Source of the DNA: an uncultured Lachnospiraceae bacterium
Lineage (GTDB): Bacteria; Bacillota; Clostridia; Lachnospirales; Lachnospiraceae
Direction of reading: 5' to 3'
Length of the DNA: 34,276 nucleotides
NCBI GenBank assembly: GCA_948473115.1
Contig: CAOKWI010000048.1
Span: 1 to 34,276, forward strand
In this document: piece after piece, positions 25,192-33,367 of the stretch
Position numbering within the stretch: the stretch's first letter is position 1
Layout of the letters: each line of letters begins with the position of its first letter
Notes under the pieces: generated by a model
Told to the model about the DNA's origin: nothing
Databases searched by the model: none
Seen by the model: the letters and a program-made list of their open reading frames with translations, nothing else
Made by a program: the position numbers and the translations under genes

Positions 25192-26652
25192 ATGGATTTT
25201 TTGCATGAAAAGCAGGCGCGCAGGTTTTATACTTTTCTGGTGGTATTCTGTGTGGTGCAGATATGTATGCTGGGCTGTTCCGGAATGGTTCAGGCGTGGA
25301 AACTCAGGCAGATGCTTGTGGAACGTGAACTGGGTGCAGCTTCCTATTTGCTGGAAATAGGGATACCGCCCTCGCAGATCGCTTCCGCGTGGAACCACAC
25401 GGAAGCCACGGAGGAGGGCAGGGAACTATTGGAAAAGATTGGGCATACGGAACATACAGGAAGTTACCTGCTGTCCCTTGCCATGCAGGCCTCCGGCCCC
25501 GCCATACTGCTCCTGGCTGTGGAGGGAATATTGTTTTCTGTGGTCCTGCTGTTTGGCGCGGGGATTTTCCTGGGGAGACGGGAGAGCATTTATGAGAAGG
25601 CGGAACGTGTGGTGGCGGAATATGCGGAGGGGTGGTTCGGCGCCGACTGCCTGCATACAGGAGAAAACGAGACGGAATGCAGCCGGTGTGGGAAAGAATG
25701 TGAGGCGGAACGCGGCCGTCATGGGAAAGAAAGCGAGTTGGAACGAAGCCGTCACGGGAAAGAAAGCGAGTCGGAACGAAGCCGTCACGGGAAAGAAAGC
25801 GGGGCGGAACGAAGCCGTTGCGGGAAAGAAAACGAGGCGGGACGAAGCCGGTGTGGGAAGGAAAACGGATCGAGGTGCCGCCTGCCGGAGGGAGATTCAG
25901 GGGCATTTTACCACCTGCTGGGACGCGTGGAACAGCTGGCGCTGTCCCTCCGGGCAAAGGGCGAGACGGAGCGCAGGTCAAAGGAATTTCTGCAGGACAT
26001 GATCTCCAACATTTCCCACCAGCTGAAAACACCGCTGGCTGCCCTGGAAATGTATATGGAGATCCTGTGGGAGGATGCTGCGGATGCGGAAGTGGTGAGG
26101 AATTTTTCCCGGAAGTCCATGGTTTCCCTGGAACGGATGGAGCAGCTGATACAGTCTCTCCTGAAAATGGCACGTTTGGACACAGGCAGTATTCTCTTTG
26201 AAAGGAGGCAGTGTCTGGTGACGGAACTTGCGGAACAGGCGTCGGGGGAACTGCAGGAGAGAGCCGGTCGTGAGGATAAGGAGATTGTGCTGGAGGGAAA
26301 GCCGGAAGAAGTGATCTTCTGTGACCCGGAATGGACAGGGGAAGCGCTGGGAAACCTGATCAAGAATGCCCTGGATCACACGGATACAGGGGGAATCGTC
26401 AGGGTGACCTGGAAACGCTCGCCTGTCTTCCTGCGCCTGACTGTGGCGGATAACGGTCAGGGGATCGCACCGGAGGACATCCATCATATTTTCAAGCGGT
26501 TTTACCGCAGCAAAAATTCCAGCGACAGGCAGGGCGCGGGGCTTGGTCTTTCCCTTGCAAAGGCCATTATAGAAGGGCAGGGGGGAACCCTATCTGCGGA
26601 AAGCTGTCCGGGGAAGGGCAGCGCTTTCCATATTTCTTTCTTTGACCTTTGA
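25192..26652 (+). CDS. Sensor histidine kinase with an 11-residue repeat linker
   Basis: A 486-residue membrane kinase. Helices at about 13-33 and 101-128 enclose an extracytoplasmic loop of some 65 residues. The cytoplasmic linker carries six tandem 11-residue repeats (165-230). The HisKA domain has His276 in ISHQLKTPL. HATPase_c follows: N-box NLIKNALDHTD, G1 DNGQGI, F-box IFKRFYRS, G2 GAGLGL. Classical BceS kinases are shorter with almost no extracellular loop, so this one may sense ligand itself. It acts on the regulator encoded just upstream. Confidence 0.93.
   Translation: MDFLHEKQARRFYTFLVVFCVVQICMLGCSGMVQAWKLRQMLVERELGAASYLLEIGIPPSQIASAWNHTEATEEGRELLEKIGHTEHTGSYLLSLAMQASGPAILLLAVEGILFSVVLLFGAGIFLGRRESIYEKAERVVAEYAEGWFGADCLHTGENETECSRCGKECEAERGRHGKESELERSRHGKESESERSRHGKESGAERSRCGKENEAGRSRCGKENGSRCRLPEGDSGAFYHLLGRVEQLALSLRAKGETERRSKEFLQDMISNISHQLKTPLAALEMYMEILWEDAADAEVVRNFSRKSMVSLERMEQLIQSLLKMARLDTGSILFERRQCLVTELAEQASGELQERAGREDKEIVLEGKPEEVIFCDPEWTGEALGNLIKNALDHTDTGGIVRVTWKRSPVFLRLTVADNGQGIAPEDIHHIFKRFYRSKNSSDRQGAGLGLSLAKAIIEGQGGTLSAESCPGKGSAFHISFFDL
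25684..25881 (+). repeat. Six 33-bp tandem repeats inside the kinase gene
   Basis: Units read RCGKECEAERG, RHGKESELERS, RHGKESESERS, RHGKESGAERS, RCGKENEAGRS, RCGKENGSRCR. The first three positions R-(C/H)-G and K-E are invariant; Cys alternates with His at position 2. Copies 2-4 are nearly identical in DNA, indicating recent expansion. Confidence 0.95.
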
Positions 26653-26703
26653 CGGAACGGACAGTGCTAATCCGGTTCGTGAAACGCTTTCATCAGTGTT
26701 TTC

Positions 26704-26757
26704 CTTACAGATCTGTAAGCCGTGATTCACCGGAATGTAAGGGTGGAGCGGTATAAT
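26704..26757 (+). promoter_or_regulatory. Operator and promoter of the ABC transporter operon
   Basis: CTTACA-GATC-TGTAAG (26704-26719) is a perfect 16-bp palindrome and the second copy of the motif at 24378. An additional TGTAAG half site lies at 26736-26741, 22 bases (two helical turns) further. TATAAT is at 26752-26757 with no good -35, consistent with activation by the phosphorylated regulator. Confidence 0.78.
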
Positions 26758-26806
26758 TTTCCCGTACATTGCAGTGACAGGTGTACAGGAAGGAAGTGGT
26801 ATTAAG

Positions 26807-27490
26807 ATGGAAATTTTAAAGGTGGACAATTTAAGGAAGGTCTACGGAAGCGGCGAGGCAAAGGTGGAAGCGGTAAAGAATGTCAGCTTTTCCATGCAAA
26901 AGGGTGAATTTGGGGCTGTTGTGGGTGCGTCCGGATCCGGGAAAAGCACGCTGCTCAACTGTATTGGCGGTCTGGACAATGCGGATTCGGGCAGGGTGTA
27001 TTTAAACGGTAAGGATATCCTGGCCATGGGGGAGAACGAGAGGACTGTTTTCCGCAGGCAGAATATCGGTTTTATCTTTCAGGCATTTCATCTCATACCG
27101 GAACTGGATGTGGAGCAGAATATTATTTTCCCGCTGCTTCTGGATTACCGGAAACCGGACAGGGAGCAGGTGGAGGAACTTCTGGAGGTGCTGGGGCTCC
27201 AGGACAGGCGCAGGCATCTGCCGGGGCAGCTTTCCGGTGGGCAGCAGCAGCGTGTGGCAATCGGCAGGGCGCTGGTCGCAAGGCCGGCCCTGATCCTGGC
27301 CGATGAACCTACGGGAAACCTGGATTCCCAGAGCAGCCAGGATGTGATGGATCTGCTGTGCAAGGCTTCCAGGCGTTACAGCCAGACGGTGCTGATGATC
27401 ACCCACAACATGAATCTGACTTCGGCGGCCGACCGTGTGTTCCGGGTAACGGACGGTGTGCTGGAAGAGTTGGGGGGTGTACAGCAATGA
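26807..27490 (+). CDS. ABC transporter ATPase, MacB/LolD/BceA type
   Basis: A 227-residue ATPase: Walker [11 protein letters not shown]-loop in [10 protein letters not shown], signature [15 protein letters not shown], Walker [15 protein letters not shown]-loop MITHN. The start is ATG 26807 ([16 protein letters not shown]); an in-frame GTG at 26774 lies too near the promoter. ATGA overlap with the permease shows coupling. Regulated by the adjacent two-component system. Confidence 0.93.
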   Translation: MEILKVDNLRKVYGSGEAKVEAVKNVSFSMQKGEFGAVVGASGSGKSTLLNCIGGLDNADSGRVYLNGKDILAMGENERTVFRRQNIGFIFQAFHLIPELDVEQNIIFPLLLDYRKPDREQVEELLEVLGLQDRRRHLPGQLSGGQQQRVAIGRALVARPALILADEPTGNLDSQSSQDVMDLLCKASRRYSQTVLMITHNMNLTSAADRVFRVTDGVLEELGGVQQ

Positions 27491-29850
27491 CACATTATCT
27501 GGATTTGGTGACTGCTTCCGCGAAGCAGCATAAAAAGCAGAGCAGGATGACCAGACTCTGTATTGTGCTGGCGGTATTCCTGGTCACGGTGATCTTCAGT
27601 ATGGCGGATATGGAAATGCGCTCCCAGATGGCCCAGGCAGTGAAGAGCGATGGAAGCTGGCATGTTGGCTTTGGCGTGGACGAAGAACAGTGGGCGTTAC
27701 TGGCGGCGAGGCCGGAGGTGGAGAAGCTGGCCCGCTATGGTTCCCTGAATTATCATCTGCGGGACGGCTGGTTCATGGGAGACTATGAGACGGGGATATG
27801 CGGATTTGACAGGGAGCTTTTGGACATTTTCCCGGCGGCGGAAATCATAGAAGGGGAATTTCCGTCCGGCCCGGGTGAAACGGTGATCAATGAACTGACC
27901 AGGATCAAGCTGGGCTTAGGGATCGGGGACACGGCAGTTCTGAGGACGCCCCGGGGGGATCTGCGGGAGTACCGGATCACCGGGATTGCCAGCGACACGG
28001 CATTGACGGCGAAGCACGACGCCTGTATGATGTTCCTGAACCTGGAGGATTTCGGGCAGCTGTACCGGGAGGATACGGGGGAAGCAAAGGAACTGGTGGC
28101 CTTTGTGGTCTACCGCCCCTTCTGCAATATCCAGAAAGCCACGGAGGAAATCTGTTGCCAGCTTGGCATTGAGCAGGGTATGGTGAGGCAGAATGTGAAG
28201 GTGATCACCCTGATGTTCCAGAGCAGGGATTCCTATATGATGGGTTTCTACTTTGTGGCGGCGGTTCTGGCGGTGCTGGTCATGGCGGCGGGGGTTTTGA
28301 TGATCACCTCCAGCATGAACAGCGATATTGCCCGCCGGACGGAATTTTTCGGGATGCTGCGCTGTCTGGGGGCAACGGGAAAGCAGGTGATCCGGTTTGT
28401 GCGCAGGGAAGCCCTTGGCTGGTGTAAAAGTGCGATTCCGGCAGGCGTGCTGGCGGGAGTGGCTGTGACCTGGGGATTGTGCGGAATGCTGCGGCTGTTA
28501 AGTCCCGGACTTTTTGACGGGATGCCCGTTTTGGGGATCAGTCTTCCGGGAGTGGGGGCAGGAGTGGTAATAGGGCTGACTACCGTGTTTCTGGCGGCAA
28601 AAAGACCGGCAAGGCGGGCAGCAGGGGTATCTCCCCTGACGGCGGTGTCCGGGAACGCAGGAACCGTACAGGCGGCAAAAAGGGCGGCGAACACATGGCT
28701 TTTCCGGGTGGATACGGCGCTTGGGGTACATCACGCCATCGGGAGCAGGAAAACCCTGTTTCTGGTCACGGGTTCCTTTGCATTCAGCATTTTGCTGTTT
28801 CTGTCTTTCAGCACGGCCATTGACTTTATGTACCATGCCATCACGCCGCTGCGGCCTTCGGCACCGGATTATTACGGATACAGCGGGGATACCTCCAATT
28901 CCATGCCCGGGGAACTTGCGGCAGAACTTGGGGAATATCCCTTTGTGAAAAGGGCCTTCGGGAGAAGCTGCGGGGAAGCTGTCTGGCAGACGGAGGGCGA
29001 GCAGCGTGTATTGACGGTTATTTCCTATGATGAGCAGCAGTTTCAGTGGGCGAAAAAGGGTCTGCTGGAAGGAAGCTTACCTGACGCGGTGGAGGGAAGG
29101 GGGCTTTTGCTTGCCTGGCATGAGGGGGATCTGCCATCCGTGGGAGACAGTGTTTTCCTGCTCTGCGGGGAAGACGGCAGGGAGACGTCTGTGGCGGGCA
29201 TATTGAGCGATGTGCCTTTTACTTACGGGACCGGCGGGGATACGGGCAGCGGAGGGGAACTTGCGATCTGCTCTGAGGATCTGTTCCGGGAATTGTTCGG
29301 GGAGACCGGTTACGCGGTGATCGACATCCAGTTCAGACCCGGGGTGACAGACGCCCAGGTCCAGGAACTGCGCCGCACGGTAGAGTCCCGCTGTGGGGAG
29401 GGAATCGCTTTTTCCGACAGGAGGATCAGCAACCGGGAGGTGAAGGGGGCAGGTTACTCCCTGGCGGTATTTCTGTACGGTTTCCTGGCAGTCATTGCCC
29501 TGATCGCTTTCTTCAATATCGTGAACTGCATAGCCATGAGTGTGTCGGCCAGGATGCGGGAATACGGAGCCATGCGGGCTGTGGGCATGACGGTGCGCCA
29601 GCTGGTCCGGATGGTATGGGGGGAAGCGTTGACCTATACGTTTTTTGGAGTTATCTTTGGCTGCCTGGGGGGACTGCCCCTCAACAGGCTGCTGTTTGGC
29701 TGGCTTGTCACGGAAAGGTGGGGAGATGCCTGGGAGATGCCGGGCAGGGAACTCCTTGTTATTTTGTCCGTGATGGCCTGTGCCGTCTTTCTGGCGGTCA
29801 GGGGGCCTGCAAGGCAGATCCGGGGGATGAGCGTGGTGGAAACGCTTTGA
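27487..29850 (+). CDS. FtsX-family ABC transporter permease
   Basis: A 787-residue permease: helix 1 (about 22-40), extracytoplasmic domain (about 45-250), FtsX core 1 (about 252-377, containing RRTEFFGMLRCLGATGKQV), a further helix (about 430-450), a second extracytoplasmic domain (about 455-655), and FtsX core 2 (about 658-785, containing MREYGAMRAVGMTVRQL). Two FtsX cores and two large outside domains differ from BceB, which has ten helices and one big loop. Mechanotransmission or efflux of membrane-active compounds is inferred. No terminator is clear; repeats start 50 bases on. Confidence 0.88.
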   Translation: MTHYLDLVTASAKQHKKQSRMTRLCIVLAVFLVTVIFSMADMEMRSQMAQAVKSDGSWHVGFGVDEEQWALLAARPEVEKLARYGSLNYHLRDGWFMGDYETGICGFDRELLDIFPAAEIIEGEFPSGPGETVINELTRIKLGLGIGDTAVLRTPRGDLREYRITGIASDTALTAKHDACMMFLNLEDFGQLYREDTGEAKELVAFVVYRPFCNIQKATEEICCQLGIEQGMVRQNVKVITLMFQSRDSYMMGFYFVAAVLAVLVMAAGVLMITSSMNSDIARRTEFFGMLRCLGATGKQVIRFVRREALGWCKSAIPAGVLAGVAVTWGLCGMLRLLSPGLFDGMPVLGISLPGVGAGVVIGLTTVFLAAKRPARRAAGVSPLTAVSGNAGTVQAAKRAANTWLFRVDTALGVHHAIGSRKTLFLVTGSFAFSILLFLSFSTAIDFMYHAITPLRPSAPDYYGYSGDTSNSMPGELAAELGEYPFVKRAFGRSCGEAVWQTEGEQRVLTVISYDEQQFQWAKKGLLEGSLPDAVEGRGLLLAWHEGDLPSVGDSVFLLCGEDGRETSVAGILSDVPFTYGTGGDTGSGGELAICSEDLFRELFGETGYAVIDIQFRPGVTDAQVQELRRTVESRCGEGIAFSDRRISNREVKGAGYSLAVFLYGFLAVIALIAFFNIVNCIAMSVSARMREYGAMRAVGMTVRQLVRMVWGEALTYTFFGVIFGCLGGLPLNRLLFGWLVTERWGDAWEMPGRELLVILSVMACAVFLAVRGPARQIRGMSVVETL

Positions 29851-29900
29851 CCGGCATTCCCTAAAGTTATGCATATCGCATTTGCCGTCCGCATATGATA

Positions 29901-30154
29901 GAACAGTTCAGCCAGTCCATGCAATTGCGCGGGACCGTGCTCGCACGGGGAGCGCGCAATTGCATGGACTGAGGGAACGCCTGATCATGAGTAAAGAAAG
30001 CTGCGAAGCAGCGGAAAGCACCGCAGGTGCGGCTAGGAGGGGCTTGCCACCTCCTTATGAATGGCGCGAGCTGAACGGAACAGTTCAGCCAGTCCATGCA
30101 ATTGCGCGGGACCGTGCTCGCATGGGGAGCGCGCAAGTGGCATGGACTGAGCTT
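29901..30154. repeat. Two near-identical large hairpins beginning GAACAGTTCAGCC
   Basis: Copy 1 (29901-29971) has arms CAGTCCATGCAATTGCGCG (29913-29931) and the exact complement at 29953-29971, with an inner CCGTGC/GCACGG hairpin. Copy 2 (30078-30149) is the same with few changes. Between them are GCTGCGAAGCAGC, CACCGCAGGTGCGG and GGAGGGGCTTGCCACCTCC hairpins then TTATGAATGGCGCGAGCTGAAC. This internal order parallels the element at 17452-17648. Ends are GAACAGTTCAG rather than GTAACAG, so the copies are probably degenerate family members. The 360-base gap to spoIIM shows no gene. Confidence 0.75.
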
Positions 30155-30212
30155 TAACTGTGGATAGGACTGTAGCCGTGGGTGGATTGCAGAGCGGGAG
30201 GAGGGCAGGGGA

Positions 30213-30809
30213 ATGCGCATTATGGGGAGAAGGTTTGGATCCGGCAGGATTCCGGCATTACAGCTTTTTGCAGCCGGTTTTCTGGCTGGGATTCTGATTA
30301 TGAATATCGGAGAGGGCATTTTATTGGATAAGACAGGATTGTTTGACGAGGAAGTATTATACCACATGAAATATATGACTGTTGACTGTAATGCTCTCTT
30401 TTGTTATGTCCTGAGAAAGAGGCTCATGACGGTGCTGGTTTTGGCAGTCCTGTCCACCACATACCTGGGACTGGTGATCTGTGCCGGAATGGCGCTGTGG
30501 TACGGGGCGGCTACGGGCGGTCTGCTGGCAGTGATGGTGCTGCGGTATGGCATGAAGGGGATCCTGCTGGCGGCGGCCAGCATGTTTCCGCATTATCTGA
30601 TCTATTTCCCGGCGATATTTACGCTCCTGGCATGGGGGGAAGGCGTATATGGAAGCATTTATCACAGGATCGGGACGGAGATGGAGAAAAGCGCCCTGCT
30701 GAAAAAAGCGGGGCAGCTGGCGGCGGTCATCGGGATGACCGTGGCAGGCTGCGCCCTGGAGGGATATGTAAATCCCGAAGTGTTTCTAAATCTTTTGAAA
30801 ATTTTCTGA
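30213..30809 (+). CDS. spoIIM: Stage II sporulation protein M
   Basis: A 198-residue membrane protein, part of the SpoIID-SpoIIM-SpoIIP machine that dissolves septal peptidoglycan during engulfment. Four to five helices are visible, beginning LFAAGFLAGILIMNIG. The C-terminal CALEGYVNPEVFLNLLKIF is the family's conserved end, including the LEGYVNP motif. GGGAGGAGGG (30196-30205) sets the start at 30213; an ATG at 30222 is also in frame. It stands alone, convergent with the DAHP synthase gene, 15 bases apart. Confidence 0.88.
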   Translation: MRIMGRRFGSGRIPALQLFAAGFLAGILIMNIGEGILLDKTGLFDEEVLYHMKYMTVDCNALFCYVLRKRLMTVLVLAVLSTTYLGLVICAGMALWYGAATGGLLAVMVLRYGMKGILLAAASMFPHYLIYFPAIFTLLAWGEGVYGSIYHRIGTEMEKSALLKKAGQLAAVIGMTVAGCALEGYVNPEVFLNLLKIF

Positions 30810-30824
30810 ATTGATCCGGTTTCC

Positions 30825-31853
30825 TTATTCGTATTCCGCAATATCATAGATCAGTTTCTCGGAAGCTTCCCAGCCCAGGCAGGGATCGGTGATGGATTTG
30901 CCATACACGCCTTCGCCGATCCTCTGGCAGCCTTCCTCAATATAGCTTTCGATCATGACACCTTTTACCAGTTTGTAAATATCATGGCTCAATTTGCGGC
31001 TGTGCATCACTTCCTTGACAATACGGACCTGCTGCTCGAACTGCTTGCCGGAGTTGGAGTGGTTGGCGTCAATGACACATCCGGGGTGCTTCAAATCTAT
31101 TTTTCCATACATTTCCAGCAGAAGGTTCAGATCTTCATAGTGGTAATTGGGAATATTGTTGCCATGTTTATTTACAGCACCGCGCAGGATGGTGTGTGTC
31201 AGATCGTTGCCGGAGGTCTTCACTTCCCAGCCCCTGTATATGAAAGAGTGGGGATGCTGCGCCGCGTAGACAGAGTTTAGCATAACGGAAAGGTCTCCGC
31301 TGGTGGGATTTTTCATGCCGGCGGCCGTATCAAAACCGCTGACGGTGATGCGATGCTGCTGATCCTCCACGGAACGGGCGCCGATAGCCACATAGGAAAG
31401 AATATCGGACACATACCCCCAGTTGTCCGGATAGAGCATTTCATCCGCGGCGGTAAGACCGGTTTCGGAGATGGCGCGGAGGTGCATTTTCCGCATGGCG
31501 ATCAGGCCTGCGAGAAAATCAGGTTTTTTCTCAGGGTCGGGCTGATGGAAGATTCCCTTGTAGCCCTCGCCGGTGGTGCGGGGTTTGTTGGTGTAGATCC
31601 TGGGAATCAGGATCAGCCGGTCCTTCACTTTTTCGTTCACCATTGCCAGACGGCTGATGTAGTCGCAGACGGAATCCTCATTGTCCGCGGAACAGGGACC
31701 GATAATGACCAGGAATTTGTTGCTCTTTCCGGTCAGGACGTCCCTGATCTCGGCGTCTCTCTCTGCCTTGACCCTGGCATGTTTTTCAGGGAGCGGATGC
31801 TGCTGCCTGATTTCATCCGGGGTAGGCAGCTTTTGTATAAATTCAAAACTCAT
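30825..31853 (-). CDS. aroF: 3-deoxy-7-phosphoheptulonate synthase (class I, AroAI-alpha)
   Basis: A 342-residue cytoplasmic enzyme condensing phosphoenolpyruvate with erythrose 4-phosphate, the first step to aromatic amino acids. Conserved motifs are present: IIGPCSA, PRIYTNKPRTT, KNPTSGD, RGG-type strand, CVIDANHSNSGK with the metal His, GVMIESYIEEG, and KSITDPCLGW. The N-terminal extension KLPTPDEIRQQHPL resembles the regulatory arm of the E. coli AroF/G/H type, so feedback control by an aromatic amino acid is likely. GAAAGGA lies before the ATG. No attenuator or T-box is seen in the short leader. Confidence 0.95.
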   Translation of the reverse strand: MSFEFIQKLPTPDEIRQQHPLPEKHARVKAERDAEIRDVLTGKSNKFLVIIGPCSADNEDSVCDYISRLAMVNEKVKDRLILIPRIYTNKPRTTGEGYKGIFHQPDPEKKPDFLAGLIAMRKMHLRAISETGLTAADEMLYPDNWGYVSDILSYVAIGARSVEDQQHRITVSGFDTAAGMKNPTSGDLSVMLNSVYAAQHPHSFIYRGWEVKTSGNDLTHTILRGAVNKHGNNIPNYHYEDLNLLLEMYGKIDLKHPGCVIDANHSNSGKQFEQQVRIVKEVMHSRKLSHDIYKLVKGVMIESYIEEGCQRIGEGVYGKSITDPCLGWEASEKLIYDIAEYE

Positions 31854-31906
31854 GATATATTTAGTCCTTTCTTACTATATATTGTTCAAAGCCAAACGGC
31901 TATCCT

Positions 31907-31935
31907 ATTATAGTACAAGCATAAAAAAGGCGCAA
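31907..31935 (-). promoter_or_regulatory. Promoter of the DAHP synthase gene
   Basis: On the minus strand TTGCGC (31935-31930), 17 bases, TATAAT (31912-31907). TTGCGA on the plus strand around 31957 forms the mirror half of a CGCAA...TTGCG repeat and may be the -35 of the divergent small gene. Confidence 0.75.
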
Positions 31936-32042
31936 GTCTCAAATATACAAGTTGCGAAAAAGACAGATATGCATAAGATATTATATCATTGGCTGGATCC
32001 TTGAGGGCATTACATCATAATGAGACGGGGAGGATGAGTTGA

Positions 32043-32204
32043 ATGTCAGATGTTATTATTATTACCGTGCTGGCGGTCATTGTTTTCTTAATCGTGCGAA
32101 GCCAGCTCCGCAAGCTGCTGAGAGGACAGTGCGGCGGCTGTGAGGGTTGCTGTGGGAGCTGCGGCGGCTGTTGCGGGACGCCGGTGGAAAAGGCAGAAAA
32201 ATAA
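32043..32204 (+). CDS. FeoB-associated-type Cys-rich membrane protein
   Basis: A 53-residue protein: one N-terminal transmembrane helix (about 4-18), a basic patch (RSQLRKLLRG), then a Cys/Gly tail with seven Cys (QCGGCEGCCGSCGGCCG). This is the pattern of PF12669, a small protein often found beside feoB in Clostridia and thought to help ferrous iron uptake or bind metal. No feoA or feoB lies in this window. GGGGAGG (about 32027-32033) precedes the ATG. The terminator starts in its stop codon. Confidence 0.8.
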   Translation: MSDVIIITVLAVIVFLIVRSQLRKLLRGQCGGCEGCCGSCGGCCGTPVEKAEK

Positions 32205-32231
32205 AAGGACATTTTTATATGTCCTTTTTTT
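32203..32231 (+). terminator. Rho-independent terminator of the Cys-rich gene
   Basis: AAAAGGACAT (32203-32212) and ATGTCCTTTT (32219-32228) around TTTTTA, running into T's. The stem overlaps the stop codon. Confidence 0.93.
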
Positions 32232-32240
32232 ATTTTTTTC

Positions 32241-32269
32241 TTTGCGAAAAAAGCGGAATATGGTATAAT
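32241..32269 (+). promoter_or_regulatory. Promoter of the polysaccharide deacetylase unit
   Basis: TTGCGA (32242-32247), 16 bases, TATAAT (32264-32269). The -35 is weak, the -10 perfect. Confidence 0.65.
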
Positions 32270-32363
32270 GGATTTGTTCAGCGCATAAGAAGGTGAATTT
32301 TATGCCATTATCTGCCATAAATTGCGTGGCAGCTTGGGATGTGCTGACGTAAAAGTATCAAAC

Positions 32364-33338
32364 ATGCGGGTAATAAATCAGAGTGCCAGATGGGATCATG
32401 ATATGCAGCGGCCGAGAAAAATTATTATCCTGATGCTGATACTGGCAATGGTGGTACCTGCTGTTTTGTGTATTATCCTGCTTGCCAGGGTCTTTAGCCT
32501 GAACAGGACAATGGATGTATTGCTCTCCCAGGTGGAAGGACTGAACGGCACGGTTGTGGAACAGCAACAGGAGCTGGAGGAATTAACAGCGGAACTTCAT
32601 GGCCCCAGAAAGGCAGATGCTGTTGTCACGAACCGGCCAGGCAGCAGACAGGAACAGTTGAATAATGGTGAAGTGATGGTGTCAGGGTCGATACAGCAGG
32701 AGGATTCGGGTCAACCTTTACACAGGGTTTATTTAACTTTTGACGATGGCCCCAGTATTTATACGGATGATATTCTGGAAATATTGGACAGGTACGGTGT
32801 CAAGGCTACCTTTTTTGTGGTTGGGAAGGAATCGGATTCGGAGAAAGAAGCCCTGACTATGATTGTGGATGGCGGGCATACTCTGGGTATGCACAGTTAC
32901 AGCCATAAATATGCGGAATTGTATCAGTCGGAGGAGAGCTTTGCGGAGGATTTTGTGAAACTGCAGAGTTATCTTTATGAAGTGACCGGCGTTGAAAGCA
33001 AATTTTACCGTTTCCCCGGAGGATCCTCCAACAGGGTCAGCGATGTTGACATGCAGGAGTTTGCCGATTATCTGGAAAGCCAGGGCGTTCAGTTCTATGA
33101 CTGGAATATTTCTTCGGGGGATGCTTCGAAGGTTCCCCTTTCTGTGGATACACTGGTCAGGAACAGCTTGGATGGAATTGAGGATAACAGTACATCGATT
33201 ATCCTATTCCATGATTCTGCGGATAAGCGGACTACGGTGGACGCGCTGCCTATTATCATTGAGAGGATCCAGGCAATGAAGGATACTGTGATACTTCCGA
33301 TTACGGAGGAAACGGTGCCTATTCAACATATACACTGA
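32364..33338 (+). CDS. Membrane-anchored polysaccharide deacetylase (NodB domain)
   Basis: A 324-residue protein with one N-terminal helix (about 18-40), a short coiled coil (NRTMDVLLSQVEGLNGT and on), and an extracellular NodB domain (about 120-320). Catalytic/metal residues: TFDDGPS with Asp127-Asp128, HSYSH with His177 and His181, RFPGGSSN, DWNISSGD and the last His in ILFHDS. It likely removes N- or O-acetyl groups from peptidoglycan or another wall glycan. The start is uncertain: ATG 32364 or 32403 lack good ribosome sites, and a TTG at 32322 keeps the frame open. A clear ribosome site (AAGGTG, 32289-32295) serves a 16-codon frame at 32302-32352 instead. Confidence 0.88.
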   Translation: MRVINQSARWDHDMQRPRKIIILMLILAMVVPAVLCIILLARVFSLNRTMDVLLSQVEGLNGTVVEQQQELEELTAELHGPRKADAVVTNRPGSRQEQLNNGEVMVSGSIQQEDSGQPLHRVYLTFDDGPSIYTDDILEILDRYGVKATFFVVGKESDSEKEALTMIVDGGHTLGMHSYSHKYAELYQSEESFAEDFVKLQSYLYEVTGVESKFYRFPGGSSNRVSDVDMQEFADYLESQGVQFYDWNISSGDASKVPLSVDTLVRNSLDGIEDNSTSIILFHDSADKRTTVDALPIIIERIQAMKDTVILPITEETVPIQHIH

Positions 33339-33367
33339 TAAATGAATGAACGGAGGAGTAAGATAAC

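Noticed and set aside
25684..25881. CRISPR-like array
   Set aside because: Repeats are contiguous 33-bp coding units without spacers, inside an open kinase gene.
31854..31906. T-box or attenuator before DAHP synthase
   Set aside because: The leader is only about 45 bases and has no terminator stem or specifier structure.
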